DNA from: Synaphobranchus kaupii
Taxonomy: Eukaryota > Chordata > Actinopteri > Anguilliformes > Synaphobranchidae
Assembly (NCBI GenBank): GCA_029718625.1
Contig: CM056376.1
Span: 89,657,675 to 89,721,674, forward strand
Length of the DNA: 64,000 bases
Reading direction: 5' to 3'
Below, piece after piece: positions 12,813-25,340 of the stretch (positions are counted from its first letter, which is position 1; every line of letters begins with the position of its first letter). Position numbers and translations under genes: made by a program. The notes under the pieces were generated by a model that was not told the DNA's origin, made no database searches, and worked only from the letters and a program-made list of their open reading frames with translations.

Positions 12813-14194
12813 CTAATGTATTCAGTAGAGCATTAATGATTGAAAGATTGATGCTGTTTTTGTTAATTTATCAAATAGATGTGCTCAGCTGGGATGTTAA
12901 AAGCAATTAGGCTACAATGCAGTGGAACAGCCATGATATCAATGTTTCTAATCTAAATTAAAGTGCTGTGGTTGCCAATTTGTCAAGTAATTTGGCTGGT
13001 CGATTGAAGCCCCTATTGAAGGGAAGAGTCATAAATTGTTTTTATGGAACTTTCAATAGAAGCATGGCATAACTCATCAGATGATAGCTGCTAAAGTCTT
13101 TAAGTATGTTTATAAATCACTCAGTCAGACTATTAAACTTAAGAGGACAGTGCCCAATATTCATTGAGCTTTGCACACTTAAATACTGCTTTCAGCACTA
13201 GGTGTGTTAATCAATACTTTGTCATCTGTTTGGCTCTCAGATATTTATAGGCAAGTGTATGTCTCTGTCTCTTTACATAGAGAAATGTACACATACTAGT
13301 GAACAAAAGATTGGAAAGTTGGAAACCCCTATCTGAAGTCAGCTAATAGGGTATTGTGCCATAATGTGCAGTCAGTACAGCTTGTTTGCTCTGTGGCATA
13401 AAAGTCTACCAGCATCTTCAATTCTACAGAAGGAATGGGACTTCATTCTTCCAGGAGAAAGTCAGTCAACTCAGAGTTGTCTCAAGCATCATTCCAGAAA
13501 TTTTCATAATGCTTGCTTATGCTTAGGTCTGATGACTGAGAAGGTCAGGCGATATGGACAACAATATCATACTCCTATAATCATTGGTCAACTACTCATG
13601 CTCTGTGAATTGGGTATTGTCATCTTCAAAGACACTACTCTGCCGGAGAGAAATGCTTTACCAGTTGGAATACTGCTATGTTTTAATTTTCTTATAGTAC
13701 ATACTGTATGCGCATGATATGCTAATACTGTAATCGCCTGCTTGCTGTTAGCATGTGGTCCCTCTGTCGTCTGATGTTTTCATTAGCGCTAGGGTAACAG
13801 GCTCCATCTTGGCCTCTCATGTTGGTTAATTTCATTAATGTACTCATGGGCGGATAACAAATTTCACCTGCCATTCTCACGTCAGCTAAATCCATGTAAA
13901 TCAGGATTTCACACCCAAAAGGCCCGGTGACTGATCCCCTGTCCCAGAGGGATGAGTATAAATTCAGTCAGAGCTGCAGTTTTCCTCCCTCTAAGGGTTA
14001 GTGAGCGCGTGCAGTTTCCTTAAGGTGAATTCGTCTGTTATAAAGTTCTTCTCACATCCACTCCACATCTCCCGAGAATTAAGACCTGACCTCAGTGCAG
14101 CACCATTGAATGGGACCTTGTTTTCTCTCCCACATGCAATGTTCCTGTAGTGGGTTATATTCAGTTAGTCTCTTGGTGGCCATAGGTAAATGAT

Positions 14195-14498
14195 CCAGCC
14201 ATCCATCCATCCATCCAGCCATTATCTAACCCACTTATTCCTGGTGAAAGGCAGGAATACCCCCTGGACAAGTCTCCAATCCATCGCAGGCTACACACAC
14301 ACCATTCACTCACACACTTATACCTATGGGCAATTTAGAGTCTCCAATTAGCCTAACCTGCATGTCTTTGGACTGTGGGAGGAAACCGGAGTACCTGGAG
14401 GAAACCCACGTGGACATGGGGAGAACATGCACATCCACACAGAAAGGCCCTCGGCCGGGATGCGACAGTGCTATCTACTGCACCACCATGCCGGCCTA
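14195..14498 (-). mobile_element. tRNA-derived SINE, second copy with damaged head
   Basis: Same body as the SINE at 12486-12812 (CCATTATCTAACCCACTTAT, GGCAATTTAGAGTCT, GGAGGAAACC), with a CCATCCATCCAT tail on the plus strand. The tRNA-like head is shortened, and the B-box region is deleted between GGCCGGGATG and GCGACAGTGC. Confidence 0.72.
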
Positions 14499-15280
14499 GG
14501 TAATTTATAACAGTGCAAAAGCAAAGAAGGGATGGAAGCTACTGGCTAGGCACCATGACCACGCTCTGGTACATGAATGAGGCTCACGGCCTCGGATCGA
14601 ATCTGGACCATGTTCGTGCCAAATGTGGCTGGTAACTCCAGAGGGCAACAGGCAATTGGCGATTGCGTCGCCCAGGGTATGGTAGGGTTCAGTCGGTTAG
14701 GGCTCCACATTTCTTCGCTTTCTAGTGACCCCAATCAAGGCGCCCACAGACTGCAGGTCAGTGCCTCATATGACAGGTCTTCCAGGAATCTATGCGAGCT
14801 TAGCTGTAATCTGCAGTGTGACAAGGAATAATATTGACACCATGCGTTTTAGGAGAACCGCAGATGTCTATGCTCTCCCTAGTTGGCTGCGGGGTTTGCG
14901 CGTGACCGCGGCTGCGGTTTCAGATGATTGGACATTCCAAATTGGGGTGGGAATTAGATGTACAGTATCTGTCAAAATTATATTAAAAAGAAGGAATGGG
15001 AAAAGAAGGCGACCTACACATTAAAGGGCATTTCATCTTTTAACCAAATTGTAAGAGCTGAAGGACAACTGAGGATTAACCCATTTTACAGTAATGTTTT
15101 CCCTAAAGTGATTCCCAACTTGACCTTTACTGGTGCTCAGACTACATTGTTCCCTCCATACGTGTACGCCCTGGGTGATGTATGATACTGTTGGCTGCTA
15201 TTGCGTTTTGGGGGTGCTAATTATTTTGCGTTAGCCAGCAGCCTAAATTGTCGGTTGTGTATATTTGCCTTTAATATATA

Positions 15281-15612
15281 CAGTGGGGACCAAAAGTTTG
15301 AGGGCAGTGACACAATTTTTGTTGTTTTGGCTCTGTATTCCAGAACATTGCATTTGAAATGGAACAGTGAAATGGAACAGTAATTGGACAAATGTTAATT
15401 TGTCCAATTACTTTTCGTCCCCTAAAATGGGGGGGGACTATGTATAAAAAGCTACAATTGCTACACGGTTCACCTGATATGTATGTAAAAACGCTCAAAT
15501 TAAAGCTGAAAGTCTGCACTTTAACGTCATAGTCACTGTTCCATTTCAAATCCAATGTTCTGGAATACAGAGCCAAAACAACAAAAATTGTGCCTCAAAC
15601 TTTTGGTCACTG
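15281..15612. mobile_element. MITE of Tc1/mariner type, partly deleted
   Basis: Flanked by TA. The left end CAGTGGGGACCAAAAGTTTG is inverted at the right end (CAAACTTTTGGTCACTG). The inverted arms share the motif CAAATTAAAGCTGAAAGTCT-type sequence with the 5174-5752 element, but part of the left arm is missing. 332 bp, no ORF. Confidence 0.85.
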
Positions 15613-16096
15613 TATGTATTCCAGTTTCTCTCATGCTTCAGTGAAACAGTGCTATAATATACTGCTCAATGTGCTAGAGCCATGCTTGTCTAGGCCCTGT
15701 TCCAAAACACACACATATACATGCTACACATGTACGGTCGTTTGTGGCTGACGTGTCGGGTACTGTTCCACTAATCCACATGCATAGAATGTGCAGGGAA
15801 ATGTCACATATTCTTGTGAGGACACACAATTGTAGCTTGAATTGATTTGAATTGTGTTTTTATCAGTTTGAACAAGTGAGAAATACAATTACATAACTTA
15901 ATATGCATTTGTATTAACTTTGTTTTGGAACATATTGCTTTCAGGCATGATTTAAAGGTCATGATATTGACCCAAATACAAATTCAAAGAAAATCGTACA
16001 TTGGTGATAATGTTATATGTCAAAAAGTACTTTTTCAGGGAGTTTGATAAATATACATATAGGTCAAAGGTCATGGCATGGCGATTACAAACACAA

Positions 16097-16266
16097 ATCA
16101 AGCTCTTTGAGTACATAGCATGCATACACGTGTTTCTCCACTGTGCATGGCAGTATGTATCATCAAGCTCTTTGAGTACATAGCATGCATACACGTGTTT
16201 CTCCACTGTGCATGGCAGTATGTATCATCAAGCTCTTTGAGTACATAGCATGCATACACGTGTTTC
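16097..16266. repeat. 65-bp tandem duplication (2.6 copies)
   Basis: The unit begins ATCAAGCTCTTTGAGTACAT and contains GCATACACGTGTTTCTCCAC. There are two full copies and one partial, practically identical. Confidence 0.95.
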
Positions 16267-17046
16267 TGAACAAACCCCTAGTCTTACTACAATTGTCTGC
16301 TGGAAAATTGTCATTTTCTATCATGGCGTTATTTAGTAGTGGAATTTCATTACACAAGAGTGACTATATTGTACGAGAGTAACCATAGATCAATTCACGG
16401 TGTGACTACCAGGTAACAAACGTAGGTTGTTGGAGCATTGCTGTAATTAAATACCTTTGTCACATGATAAACATCACAAGTGCTTGAGATACAGCGAAAT
16501 TATAGCTATAACAATTGCTCTTTTAGGGTGTATACAGACTGGTAAAATGGGTAAGGTAGAAGTTGTAGGCCTAATATGTCACTGCAACTATGTACATATA
16601 CATCTGCATTGAGTGGGTAACAAAGTGGCTGGAAACAAAACAGATAGCTAGCATTCTTTTAGTGCTGTAGGGAAAGTCAGCTTTTCTCAGGAGATAGGTT
16701 GCAAGGAGAAAGATAAAGATAAACATTTGTTGAATGCCTGTTGTAATTACTATTAATGACGTGAAATGCATCTGATAACGTAACGAAACATATAGAATGA
16801 ATCAGATAAACAATGCGATTGATTAACTGTCATGCGCAGTCGTTATTGTAATTTTGTTTTAGCACTGCATACATTTGGGGTTGTGACCATGTCCCTGACC
16901 CTATGACTGAGCACTGTGTGTGTTCGGTACGGGTGTGGCAGTAAGGCAGAACGGATGCGTTTAGGACAGGCCCTGGAGGATCAGGCCTGCGGATCCAACA
17001 TGGGCACGGACACCGCACTCAAACTGAAGCTGGCATCCTGAACAGA

Positions 17047-17135
17047 AGAGGGAGGAGGGAGGAGGAGGGAGGAGGGTGGAGGGAGGAGGGAGGAGGGAGG
17101 AGGGTGGAGGGAGGAGGGAGGAGGGAGGGGGAGAA
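17047..17135. repeat. GGA-rich microsatellite
   Basis: Purine-only GGAGGA/GGGAGG tract on the plus strand; a candidate for triplex or quadruplex structure. Confidence 0.95.
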
Positions 17136-20102
17136 AGAGAGGGTGTCTGTGTGTGAGACAAAGAGCCCAGGGCTTAATTACATTAGTGTTTCACAGAATC
17201 ACTGTCAGGCAGGGGAAGGCATTCTGCATTTCCCCCCTAATATCTTATTTGACAGACATCCGAAAGTATCTCTCTCTTAGTTTTCAATTCGTAAGTTGAT
17301 TTCAGTGGACATTTTCTTCCATCACACTTTGTTTTACTCTCATTCTTAAGAGGAATGTGAAATGTGCTGTAGTAGAACATCTGCACTGTTGAATACAGTA
17401 TGGTGATAAAGACTAGTCGTGAATACAAGGCACGCACGGGTGTGAGGTCATGCCATACTAGGCTGTAGAAGAAATATGGACAAAGTGACTGTGATGTCAC
17501 CACTGACTTCCCACGGGCTTGTGAAAACCATTCTGAAGCTGCGGCAGTGCAGTTTTGCGCTGCCGTGTTGTACACAAATTGGAGCCAGACACTGTGCAGT
17601 AGGGAGAAGAGGGACCCTTATATGGTCATTAAGTCTGGGCCGTCCACTAATCGCGCGAGGTACCGCCCCCGCCGAGTGACGCGCAGTGATGCAAACTGTT
17701 TGTAATTGGTCCACAAAACATTCAAATATTGTCCAAATGACACAACAATTTGTCACATGGAGAGACATTAGACAAAGAAAAAACATCTATTGCGACAAGA
17801 TGTTCTTTGTTTAAAAAATTTTTTACTTTACTTATTTACTTTAATTATTAGGCGTATTTTGACCGCAATGGTCAAAATTTTCATCGACTTACATTGAAAA
17901 GGGGGGCTCGATGGACCTATACTAGAGCCAACCGCACTAGCACTAGTGAGCAACGCTCTCAACAAAACCAGGAAGAGAGCTTCAAAAATGAAGCCTGGTT
18001 TTGGCTCCTTGGGTCACGCCTGGCAGGGGCTTGGCCATGTAGTGTACCTGAAAACTTGTACTGCCTGCAGTGTGAAGGGCGTCTGTAGGATCCGTGCTTT
18101 ACTACGACATGAGGAAGGGGGCATGTTAAGGGGCCATCACTCACCATGGGGACTTGTTTGAGAGGCGGAATAGCTCCCCGGGGGGGAGAGCGAATATGAG
18201 TAATTGAGAGCAGGGTCATAAAATAACACTCATTGGTCGGTGCTTCTTGTGATTGAAACCCAGAGGTCCTGTTCCATACCTGGGCAGGGGGAATGGGAGG
18301 AGGTTACAGAGAGAGGGTAGCCCCCAGTGCCCCCACTGTATGCTGGGGCCTCGACGGTCGACGCTGCTGTGAAAACGATTTTGCGATTCAGAGATGGCTG
18401 GACGATGCAATAGGGAACGAGGACGATTTTTCACAGCGCTCCCAAGTTTCACACGGCCTGTTTTTTGTAACGGTACATTGACCGCGTTTTACCCCGCGCA
18501 ACATAAACACATTCCAGCGCCTCCCCCCTCCCTCTGCCCCCCGCTGTTGTGTAAGTGTCACGTGTCCCAGTCGGTGGTGGGAGCTTACCAGTGCCGACCG
18601 TCCGGTGCTGTGGTCCCCACAGCCTCCTTGAGCTCGCATGTGACATGGTGTTAGGCTCAGTCTCTGGGTCAGTGCTGAAGTGTGGACAGCATCATGTGAC
18701 AACATAAGGCTCATGGTCGGAGCTGGTGTCTGGGCGTGGAGGTTTCTCACACCCGCGGCTCGTGCGCTCCTCAGTGCGTCACTAGGGAGTCAGATTATGT
18801 GTGTGTGTGTGCGACGTGCGTATGTGTTTTCGTGCGTGCGTGTGTGTGTGTGTCAGTGTCTGTGCATTTATATCTTTGTGTGTTTCGGTTCTGCAAATGG
18901 TTTCGACTTTTTCTGTTCTGTGTTTTGGGATTGTGCTGTGGCAGTGATTGTGAAGCGTTATGGTTGGGTTGTGCTGTTCCGGGGATTGTATTGCGGTGGG
19001 ATCGTGCCGTTTCTGGATTGTGTTGTACAGTAGGTCAGGAATGTGGTTGTACCCCCTGATGTGATTAAGGCTCAGAGGTTGTCCTCCTCAAACAGAACAT
19101 GTTCTATCCTGCTGAGGGAGGCACTGAAAACACAGGATATTATTCTCTGTTTACGTACGGGGACAGACACATTCCATTACACTGTAGTATAAATGCTACG
19201 CTATCTCTTTAAGGCTCTCACAGCTTTGTTGTGGTTTTTCAGATACTCCCTGCCCTGATTAGCCAAGCATGGGAGAAGCAGTTCTTGTTGACTGGTCAGC
19301 TGACTTGTCAGTCTCCTGAAGCAGAAGCCCACCCCTCTCATGATGGAATATTTTTAGAGACCTAGACAATCAGAGGGTTATATAGAAATCTTACATACAG
19401 CAGAGCTTTCAGTGTGCTTTATTGCAAGTGCATCTCACACCCTGCCCCTCTCATATTTTTGTGGAAAAATTCCACAAGCACAGGAATTGAAGTTCAGTAA
19501 TGATATACTGCAGGTTATTTCATGATCTGGGCAAGGGGCAAATGAAAGGGAAAATATGGGCTTTGGCTGGAAAGTCACACTATCATCCTACCATCATACT
19601 ATATGTACTGTAGAGCTTTATTTCTGTAGAAAAGCTGTGTGGAAAATATATATTTTTGGGGTTTGATGAGAATCAGGTCTTCCAAATGCTGCCTCACCAT
19701 ATGCCCTGTGAGGATGGTGGTTCTTTGAACTGAAAGTGTGCCATTTTTAGTCCTTTTATGCAAAGTGAGGCCACTCCACAAAAATCGATCCAAAATTCTT
19801 TGGTTTGAAGTCAATGACCTGTACAAGAATTGAGCAGAAACGTCCACTAAGTATATATTCCTTGTAAATGGCTGATGTTTTTTTGATTTTCCGTGGTCCA
19901 ATTCCGAGGGCTCTACTTTAATCTTACAAACTTGTTTGTGATTTTGTGCCCTGGATCACCTAAATGAAATCGAAACCAGTGTGCTATGCTATTGTAATTA
20001 AACATTGAAGTGTAAAACGTGTACTTGGTTTTATTGTGTTCTTTTATTAGCTGGTACGAGTGTTGGTGTAAATGTGTCCCTTTGTGTCCGCTCTCTCTAC
20101 AG

Positions 20103-20183
20103 TATCTGGCGAGGGCTGAATGTGAACTGCGTCGACAGCACCGGGTACACACCCCTGCACCACGCCTCCCTCAACGGACACAG
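20103..20183 (+). CDS. anks1b: ANKS1B coding exon, first ankyrin repeat (probable exon 2)
   Basis: This exon encodes [20 protein letters not shown] and ends in SLNGH plus two bases. This is the start of the ankyrin-repeat block of the ANKS1 family; the TPLHHA-type motif is diagnostic of ankyrin repeats. The acceptor is ctctctacAG before 20103 and the donor is GTAAGA at 20184. The first base completes a serine codon from an upstream exon, and the last two bases (AG) join the first G of the next exon to give Arg. ANKS1B (AIDA-1) is known as a postsynaptic scaffold that binds PSD-95 and the APP intracellular domain; its ankyrin repeats mediate protein contacts. The preceding exon, with the N-terminal MGK segment, was not found in 1-20102, so that stretch is read as intron 1. 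The paralogue ANKS1A was considered, but later exons favour ANKS1B. Confidence 0.93.
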
Positions 20184-20828
20184 GTAAGAGCCCCCAAACA
20201 GAGGTAATCCCCCCCCTGCGTCCACCGTTCCGAGTGCGGTCGTGTTCAACGCGGGCGCGGCTGCGTCCTGTTCGCGGCGTTGGGCAGCCCTGGCTCTTTT
20301 CCTTAGTCGCCGCAGCGCCGAGCGCGGAGAAACAGGCGTTGTGACCGAGCCCGACCGTGTGTGTAAGAGAGGGACATATGTTTGAAGTCTGATAACGCGG
20401 GGTGAGATCCACAGCGCATGCAAATGGGAGTTATGACAGCCAGCTCTGTGAGGCACCGCGTTTAAAGCGACCGCGGTTGAAAATCCTGAGTGGCATCTGA
20501 ACCAGCCGCAACGCTGCATTTCCGGAGCAAAAGGAAAAATCAAAAAAGACAAGCGCTGGAGACGCTCTGCAGTCGTATCTCCTCGGCCCGCCTCAGACGT
20601 GGCGCATTGCTGGAAAAGAGCCGTTTGTGGTTGGTCACCTGGAGCAGAAGTAATGCGGGACGGAAGAGGGGAAGAGGCCTGTGGCTCTTTTAGCGGGTGG
20701 GCTAATTAATCCTCTCCATGCAGAGGATTAAGATTCTAATGGCAAGCATCACACTGCAGCAGAAAGGCACATTTTCTGTTTCCTGTTTCGGGGGGTAATT
20801 ATATGGATTTTCTCCATATTGGGTGGGT

Positions 20829-20856
20829 GGGGGGGGGGGGGGGGGGGGGGGGGGGG
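20829..20856. repeat. Poly-G run with flanking duplicated TAATTATATGGATT
   Basis: Run of 28 G. The segment TAATTATATGGATT occurs on both sides. Likely a quadruplex-forming, length-unstable tract. Confidence 0.95.
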
Positions 20857-22734
20857 TAATTATATGGATTCTCTCCTAGTTTTGGCCACAATTATGTGGA
20901 TTTTGTCTCTGTTTTGGGATTTTCGCACACGTTCCACACAAGCTCACTGCACAAACCCTCAAACGAATTATGGTTCAGACGGGTAAAAGGTAGCCTGCTT
21001 GCATCACTCTGTCTGTGGTTATTATCTTGTGACAATCACATTAATGAATTGTGGGAGGCCGTAAGACACTTTTCCAGCTTGGTTCAAGGGAACATAGGTA
21101 GCGCTACGCAGAGCAGGATTAGTTAGTTAGCGATTTATGCCTTTGCATTTTGGCATGAAAAATTATCAGTCCAACCATAGTCCATGCTTATTGCTGTCTG
21201 TGCCTTAAACCATGGTGAAAATTGATGAATGTTCTGGGATCAGTGTGACAGTCTGTGTTTTATTTTATTTTAACAAGATAAATGGAGTCGTATGTTTCTG
21301 ATGACTGTTCTGGGATCAGTACTGGATTGTAGCCATTCCCCTCATTAGAGGAGAGAAGGCTTGTTTTTCTGATGACGGTATCAGTACTGGGGCAGTACCG
21401 TTTTGTTCTGCATTGAAGACTATTCTTTCTAATGACTGCTCTGGGACCAGTACTAGGGCAGTGTAATATGTTTAAATTGATGGGCTGACAGCAGTGCTTC
21501 TGATGACGGTTCTTGCATCAGTACTAATGCACAACCATTCCCTCCAGTGTAATTTGTTTCAGCTGAGCGGTGACTAGTGTGATGTTTCTGATAAAGGCTG
21601 TATCGCTGATCGTAGTTACTCTCTGCCTCTCCTCACTCAGGGGTCATTTGTGGCCTGTTTGGGATTGAGGCTTTAGCCACTTTGGAACAGATTCTGTCAT
21701 CCTGCTCTCAGGGCAAATCACAGACGGATTCATTAGTCTTAGTCTCATTGTCCTCGTGTCATCCTGTGCGCGGCTGTGACACCAGCTGATGCTGGTGTAA
21801 CTACCTTGCCAGTCAATGAAAACTGATGTTTTAGATCTGCGGACTCCATTCCCTGGTGGGTGAAATCCAGATACACTGCCCCCTGGTGGATAGGATTGGA
21901 ACGACTCTGTCTCAGTAATGATTCTTTTGTAAAGCCAGGCTTTGGGGTGTTGTTACAATATTTTATTCATATTTAATTTTAAATATTCATTGTGGAAAGG
22001 CATGTGAGAGGGAATGGAGAGGATTCATCAGCCATTTTCTGTGATGTTGGGAAACCAGCAGTCTGGAGATAAATGCTCATGCTGATTTTCGGTGTGGAAG
22101 AAAGGCAGTGCTGAAGCTTTGTCTGAGGATCTTTATGTACTGAATCTTCCGTTCTCACGTGAAAGGCCTGTTGAGCCAGCTGTCTTTACCTCCAGGATAA
22201 AGCATGTTTGATTCTTAGACGTGAACCTCTCACACGACCAAACCGGGCGCAGGATCAAATATTGAATCATTTGAGTATGTTAATACGAGAGCGTTAATAG
22301 ATTGCTCAAATCAGTATTTTAACGCGCAGCAATAAACAAGACAAAGGAAAATTCCGTTTTATTCATTCTCATCAATATTCAGGGAGGAACAGCCAGCATA
22401 AAATTACAGACAGCTAATTGACATTGTTAATTTTCCTGTCTGGAACTGCAAATGCATGCTGATCTCCTCACCCAGTCAGTCCTTATTTACACATAATGAG
22501 CTCGAGTTTCAAACAGTGCCTGGGGAAACCAGGGGGATTATTTGATTATTCCATCCTGGATCTCATAGTTGATAATATTTGATTAATCAAAAAGCATATC
22601 CACAGTCCAAATATGCATAGATGTCACGCCAGCATTCGTGGGTGTTTTGCCAAAACGCAGTACTCTGGCTTTTACGTGGATTTTTAACATGTAGGTGTGA
22701 CAGTTTTGTACATTGTAAGTACTCCAGGTTATAT

Positions 22735-22918
22735 TTTTAAGGCTTTCCAGCTTTATTGGACTGCGTAGTGTAGAGAGAAGCAGGAAGAATGGGGAGGGAG
22801 AGAGAGGGAGAGACATGCGACAAAGGTCGTGCGGCCGGATCCGAACCGCCGACGTCGCGTCTCGCAATGAGCGCGTGGACGGTGCTCTTGCAGGCTACGC
22901 CACCGAGACATCCCGTAT
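22735..22918 (-). mobile_element. tRNA-derived SINE of a second family
   Basis: On the minus strand it reads GGTGGCGTAGCCTGCAAGAG (A-box-like) and GGTTCGGATCC (B-box-like), followed by a CT-rich stretch and an AT-rich end. The arrangement fits a tRNA-derived SINE head. It is unrelated to the SINEs in intron 1. Confidence 0.65.
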
Positions 22919-23485
22919 AAACATCATTTGATGCAAACTCCGCACCGCAATATCACCAGCGTGAAACATGATTTGAACGACCGTCCAATCGTAGTCCAGT
23001 TGAAGAGTTCCCCTTGCCTTGTGTAGGAGAGCTGAGGAGGTAATGCTCTCCCCTGCATCGCATGAGTAACGGCAGTGTGAGGTCCGCTTTGTCCCTGTCT
23101 GTGTGAGTCAGAGGAGCCGCGTCTTTTCTCAAGACCTCACAGTCTGTCCTGTTCTTCGCATTTTTTGATTCGTCATGAAATTCTTGAAGAGCCTTGTTGA
23201 CTTGACACACTCGCTACTGGGAGGTTGAGGGGGTGTGCGAGAGAATTCCCCAGACATCTCGGTGGTATTGAGGGAATGTAGTGCTACCCCACCAAGAAAT
23301 TATTGTTCTTTTTTAAATCACACACATCCTCTAAGACCCATCGCTCTTTTACCATAGTTTGTATAGCCTACCTGGTATTCGTTGTGTGAGGGATGCTATA
23401 TGCTGGAGGGTTCAGAAGCGTAGGAGCTTTGCACTCTACATGTTCAATTGTGTTCTTACACAAACCTGGTATTTCTTCCTCACAG

Positions 23486-23642
23486 GGACGTGGTCCTTAA
23501 ACTCCTGCAGTATGAAGCCTCGACCAATGTGGCCGACACCAAAGGATGCTTCCCGCTGCATCTGGCGGCCTGGAAGGGGGACGTGGAGATCGTACAGATC
23601 CTGATTAACCACGGGCCCTCCCACTGCCGGGTCAACGAGCAG
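23486..23642 (+). CDS. anks1b: ANKS1B coding exon, ankyrin repeats 1-2
   Basis: The 157-nt exon reads [20 protein letters not shown], then [20 protein letters not shown], and ends [23 protein letters not shown] is a textbook ankyrin helix-turn-helix core. The segment [12 protein letters not shown] matches ANKS1B; ANKS1A differs here. The acceptor is cttcctcacAG and the donor is GTGCGT at 23643. The exon enters with one base completing Arg from the previous exon and leaves in phase 0. The donor is followed within about 70 bp by G-tracts (23712-23726 and 23759-23773) that could fold into quadruplexes next to the splice site. Confidence 0.95.
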
Positions 23643-24544
23643 GTGCGTATTGAGGCAGGGGACGGCCACAAGGTACTCGTAGAGGGCGGGGCCAAAAAGC
23701 TGGTCCTCGATGGGGGGGGGGGGGGGGTCTGGTACATTTAGTCCAGGCACACACGGGAGGGGGGGGGGGGGGGGTAATTGGGTACAACTCAACCACGTCA
23801 CACAGCTCTGCATGTCGGGTATGGACTCCCAGCTGAGCGTCTGTTTTTCCCTCTCTGCAGTTTTAAGTGGTTTTGAATTGGCTGTATATGTTTAATGGTT
23901 TTTAGGGTAGTCTGTGACACCTCAGTTATTACGGTCCTAGGTCTATTTACTAACACTGGATCTCATAGAATGCAAATGTGCACTTTTATAATTGGTTGCC
24001 AAATACCAATTGTGTTATTTGTGTTGCACAGTTTCTCTTCAGCGTGAATGCAATGCCGTTCCTTTTCTATTTGGACTGTAATGTTTTTAATGGTGTTGTT
24101 ATTTTGTGTCGCTCCATTTTATGCGAAAGGGAATTAGTCTCAATGTTTCACCCAAAGAACGGTGAGTTGGCTTCAGCTGTGATGCCAGGATGTCATGCCA
24201 TATCTACTGTCATTTTTCACAGCTTTAATAAGCACCACTCTACTATTTCATCAGCTAATGATCAAGTTAATCTTCAGCAGTAATTTAATTAAATACACTC
24301 GGTCTTCAAGTACTTAGGGAAGACGTTCGCTGTGATGAATAGTCCCTGACTGACTATAATACAAGTTTCTTCTTTAGAAGCAATCATCTTCATTTCAGCT
24401 ATCAGTGCGATGTTTGCTGGAGAGTTTATGAAGCTTCACTTTTCTTCTAGTATTGGGACTGGCACCATATGAGGAAATGCTTAATAACACATCAAGACAT
24501 TCCTTCCCACAGTGGGATAGTCCAAGTCATTACTCACAGCCTAG

Positions 24545-25340
24545 AGTATAGTACGGAATATTGCATGTCATTCCTACTCATAGCCTAGAGCATAGTACAG
24601 GACTCTCCAGGTCATTGCTACTTATAGCCTAGAGCATAGTACATGACTCTCCAGGTCATTGCTACTTATAGCCTAGAGCATAGTACAGGACTCTCCAGGT
24701 CATTGCTACTCACAGCCTAGTGCATAGTACAGGACTCTCCAGGTCATTGCTACTCACAGCCTAGAGCATAGTACATGACTCTCCAGGTCATTGCTACTTA
24801 TAGCCTAGAGCATAGTACATGACTCTCCAGGTCATTGCTACTTATAGCCTAGAGCATAGTACATGACTCTCCAGGTCATTGCTACTTATAGCCTAGAGCA
24901 TAGTACAGGACTCTCCAGGTCATTGCTACTCACAGCCTAGTGCATAGTACAGGACTCTCCAGGTCATTGCTACTCACAGCCTAGAGCATAGTACAGGACT
25001 CTCCAGGTCATTGCTACTCACAGCCTAGAGCATAGTACATGACTCTCCAGGTCATTGCTACTTATAGCCTAGAGCATAGTACATGACTCTCCAGGTCATT
25101 GCTACTTATAGCCTAGAGCATAGTACAGGACTCTCCAGGTCATTGCTACTCACAGCCTAGTGCATAGTACAGGACTCTCCAGGTCATTGCTACTCACAGC
25201 CTAGAGCATAGTACAGGACTCTCCAGGTCATTGCTGCTTATAGCCTAGAGCATAGTACAGGACTCTCCAGGTCATTGCTACTCACAGCCTAGAGCATAGT
25301 ACAGGACTCTCCAGGTCATTGCTACTCACAGCCTAGTGTA
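24545..25340. repeat. 44-bp minisatellite with higher-order pattern
   Basis: About 17 units of 44 bp (CTCCAGGTCATTGCTACTCA, then CAGCCTAGAGCATAGTACAG, then GACT). Variant positions (CTTATA/CTCACA, GAG/GTG, ACAGG/ACATG) recur in a fixed order, with runs of the same four to five unit types appearing three times, which indicates amplification in blocks. Confidence 0.93.

Larger units (their letters stand above)
1..20102 (+). other. anks1b: ANKS1B intron 1 (3' part)
   Basis: No exon of ANKS1B or any other host gene was recognised here. Short ORFs lack family motifs and conserved splice sites. The stretch holds the repeats and mobile elements listed separately between 1100 and 17140. The rest (for example 1-1100, 8200-9700, 12850-14150 and 17150-20100) shows only unremarkable AT-rich or mixed intronic sequence with a few microsatellites. 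The acceptor is at 20101-20102. Confidence 0.8.
20184..23485 (+). other. anks1b: ANKS1B intron between exons at 20183 and 23486
   Basis: GT-AG intron of 3.3 kb. It contains a poly-G run at 20829-20856 flanked by short direct repeats, and a tRNA-derived SINE on the minus strand near 22735-22918. No coding exon was recognised. Confidence 0.9.

Noticed and set aside
13270..13720. Possible decayed transposon around the frame at 13364-13717
   Set aside because: No inverted ends, target duplication or transposase motif could be defined.
17480..17800. Possible conserved exon or repeat
   Set aside because: Open frames occur on both strands but no family motif or convincing splice pair; left as unassigned intron.
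22830..22918. Possible tRNA gene on the minus strand
   Set aside because: A- and B-box-like motifs are present but they deviate and the cloverleaf does not form; followed by a SINE body.
24545..25340. CRISPR-like array of regular repeats
   Set aside because: Units are contiguous tandem copies with no unique spacers, in a fish intron; a minisatellite.
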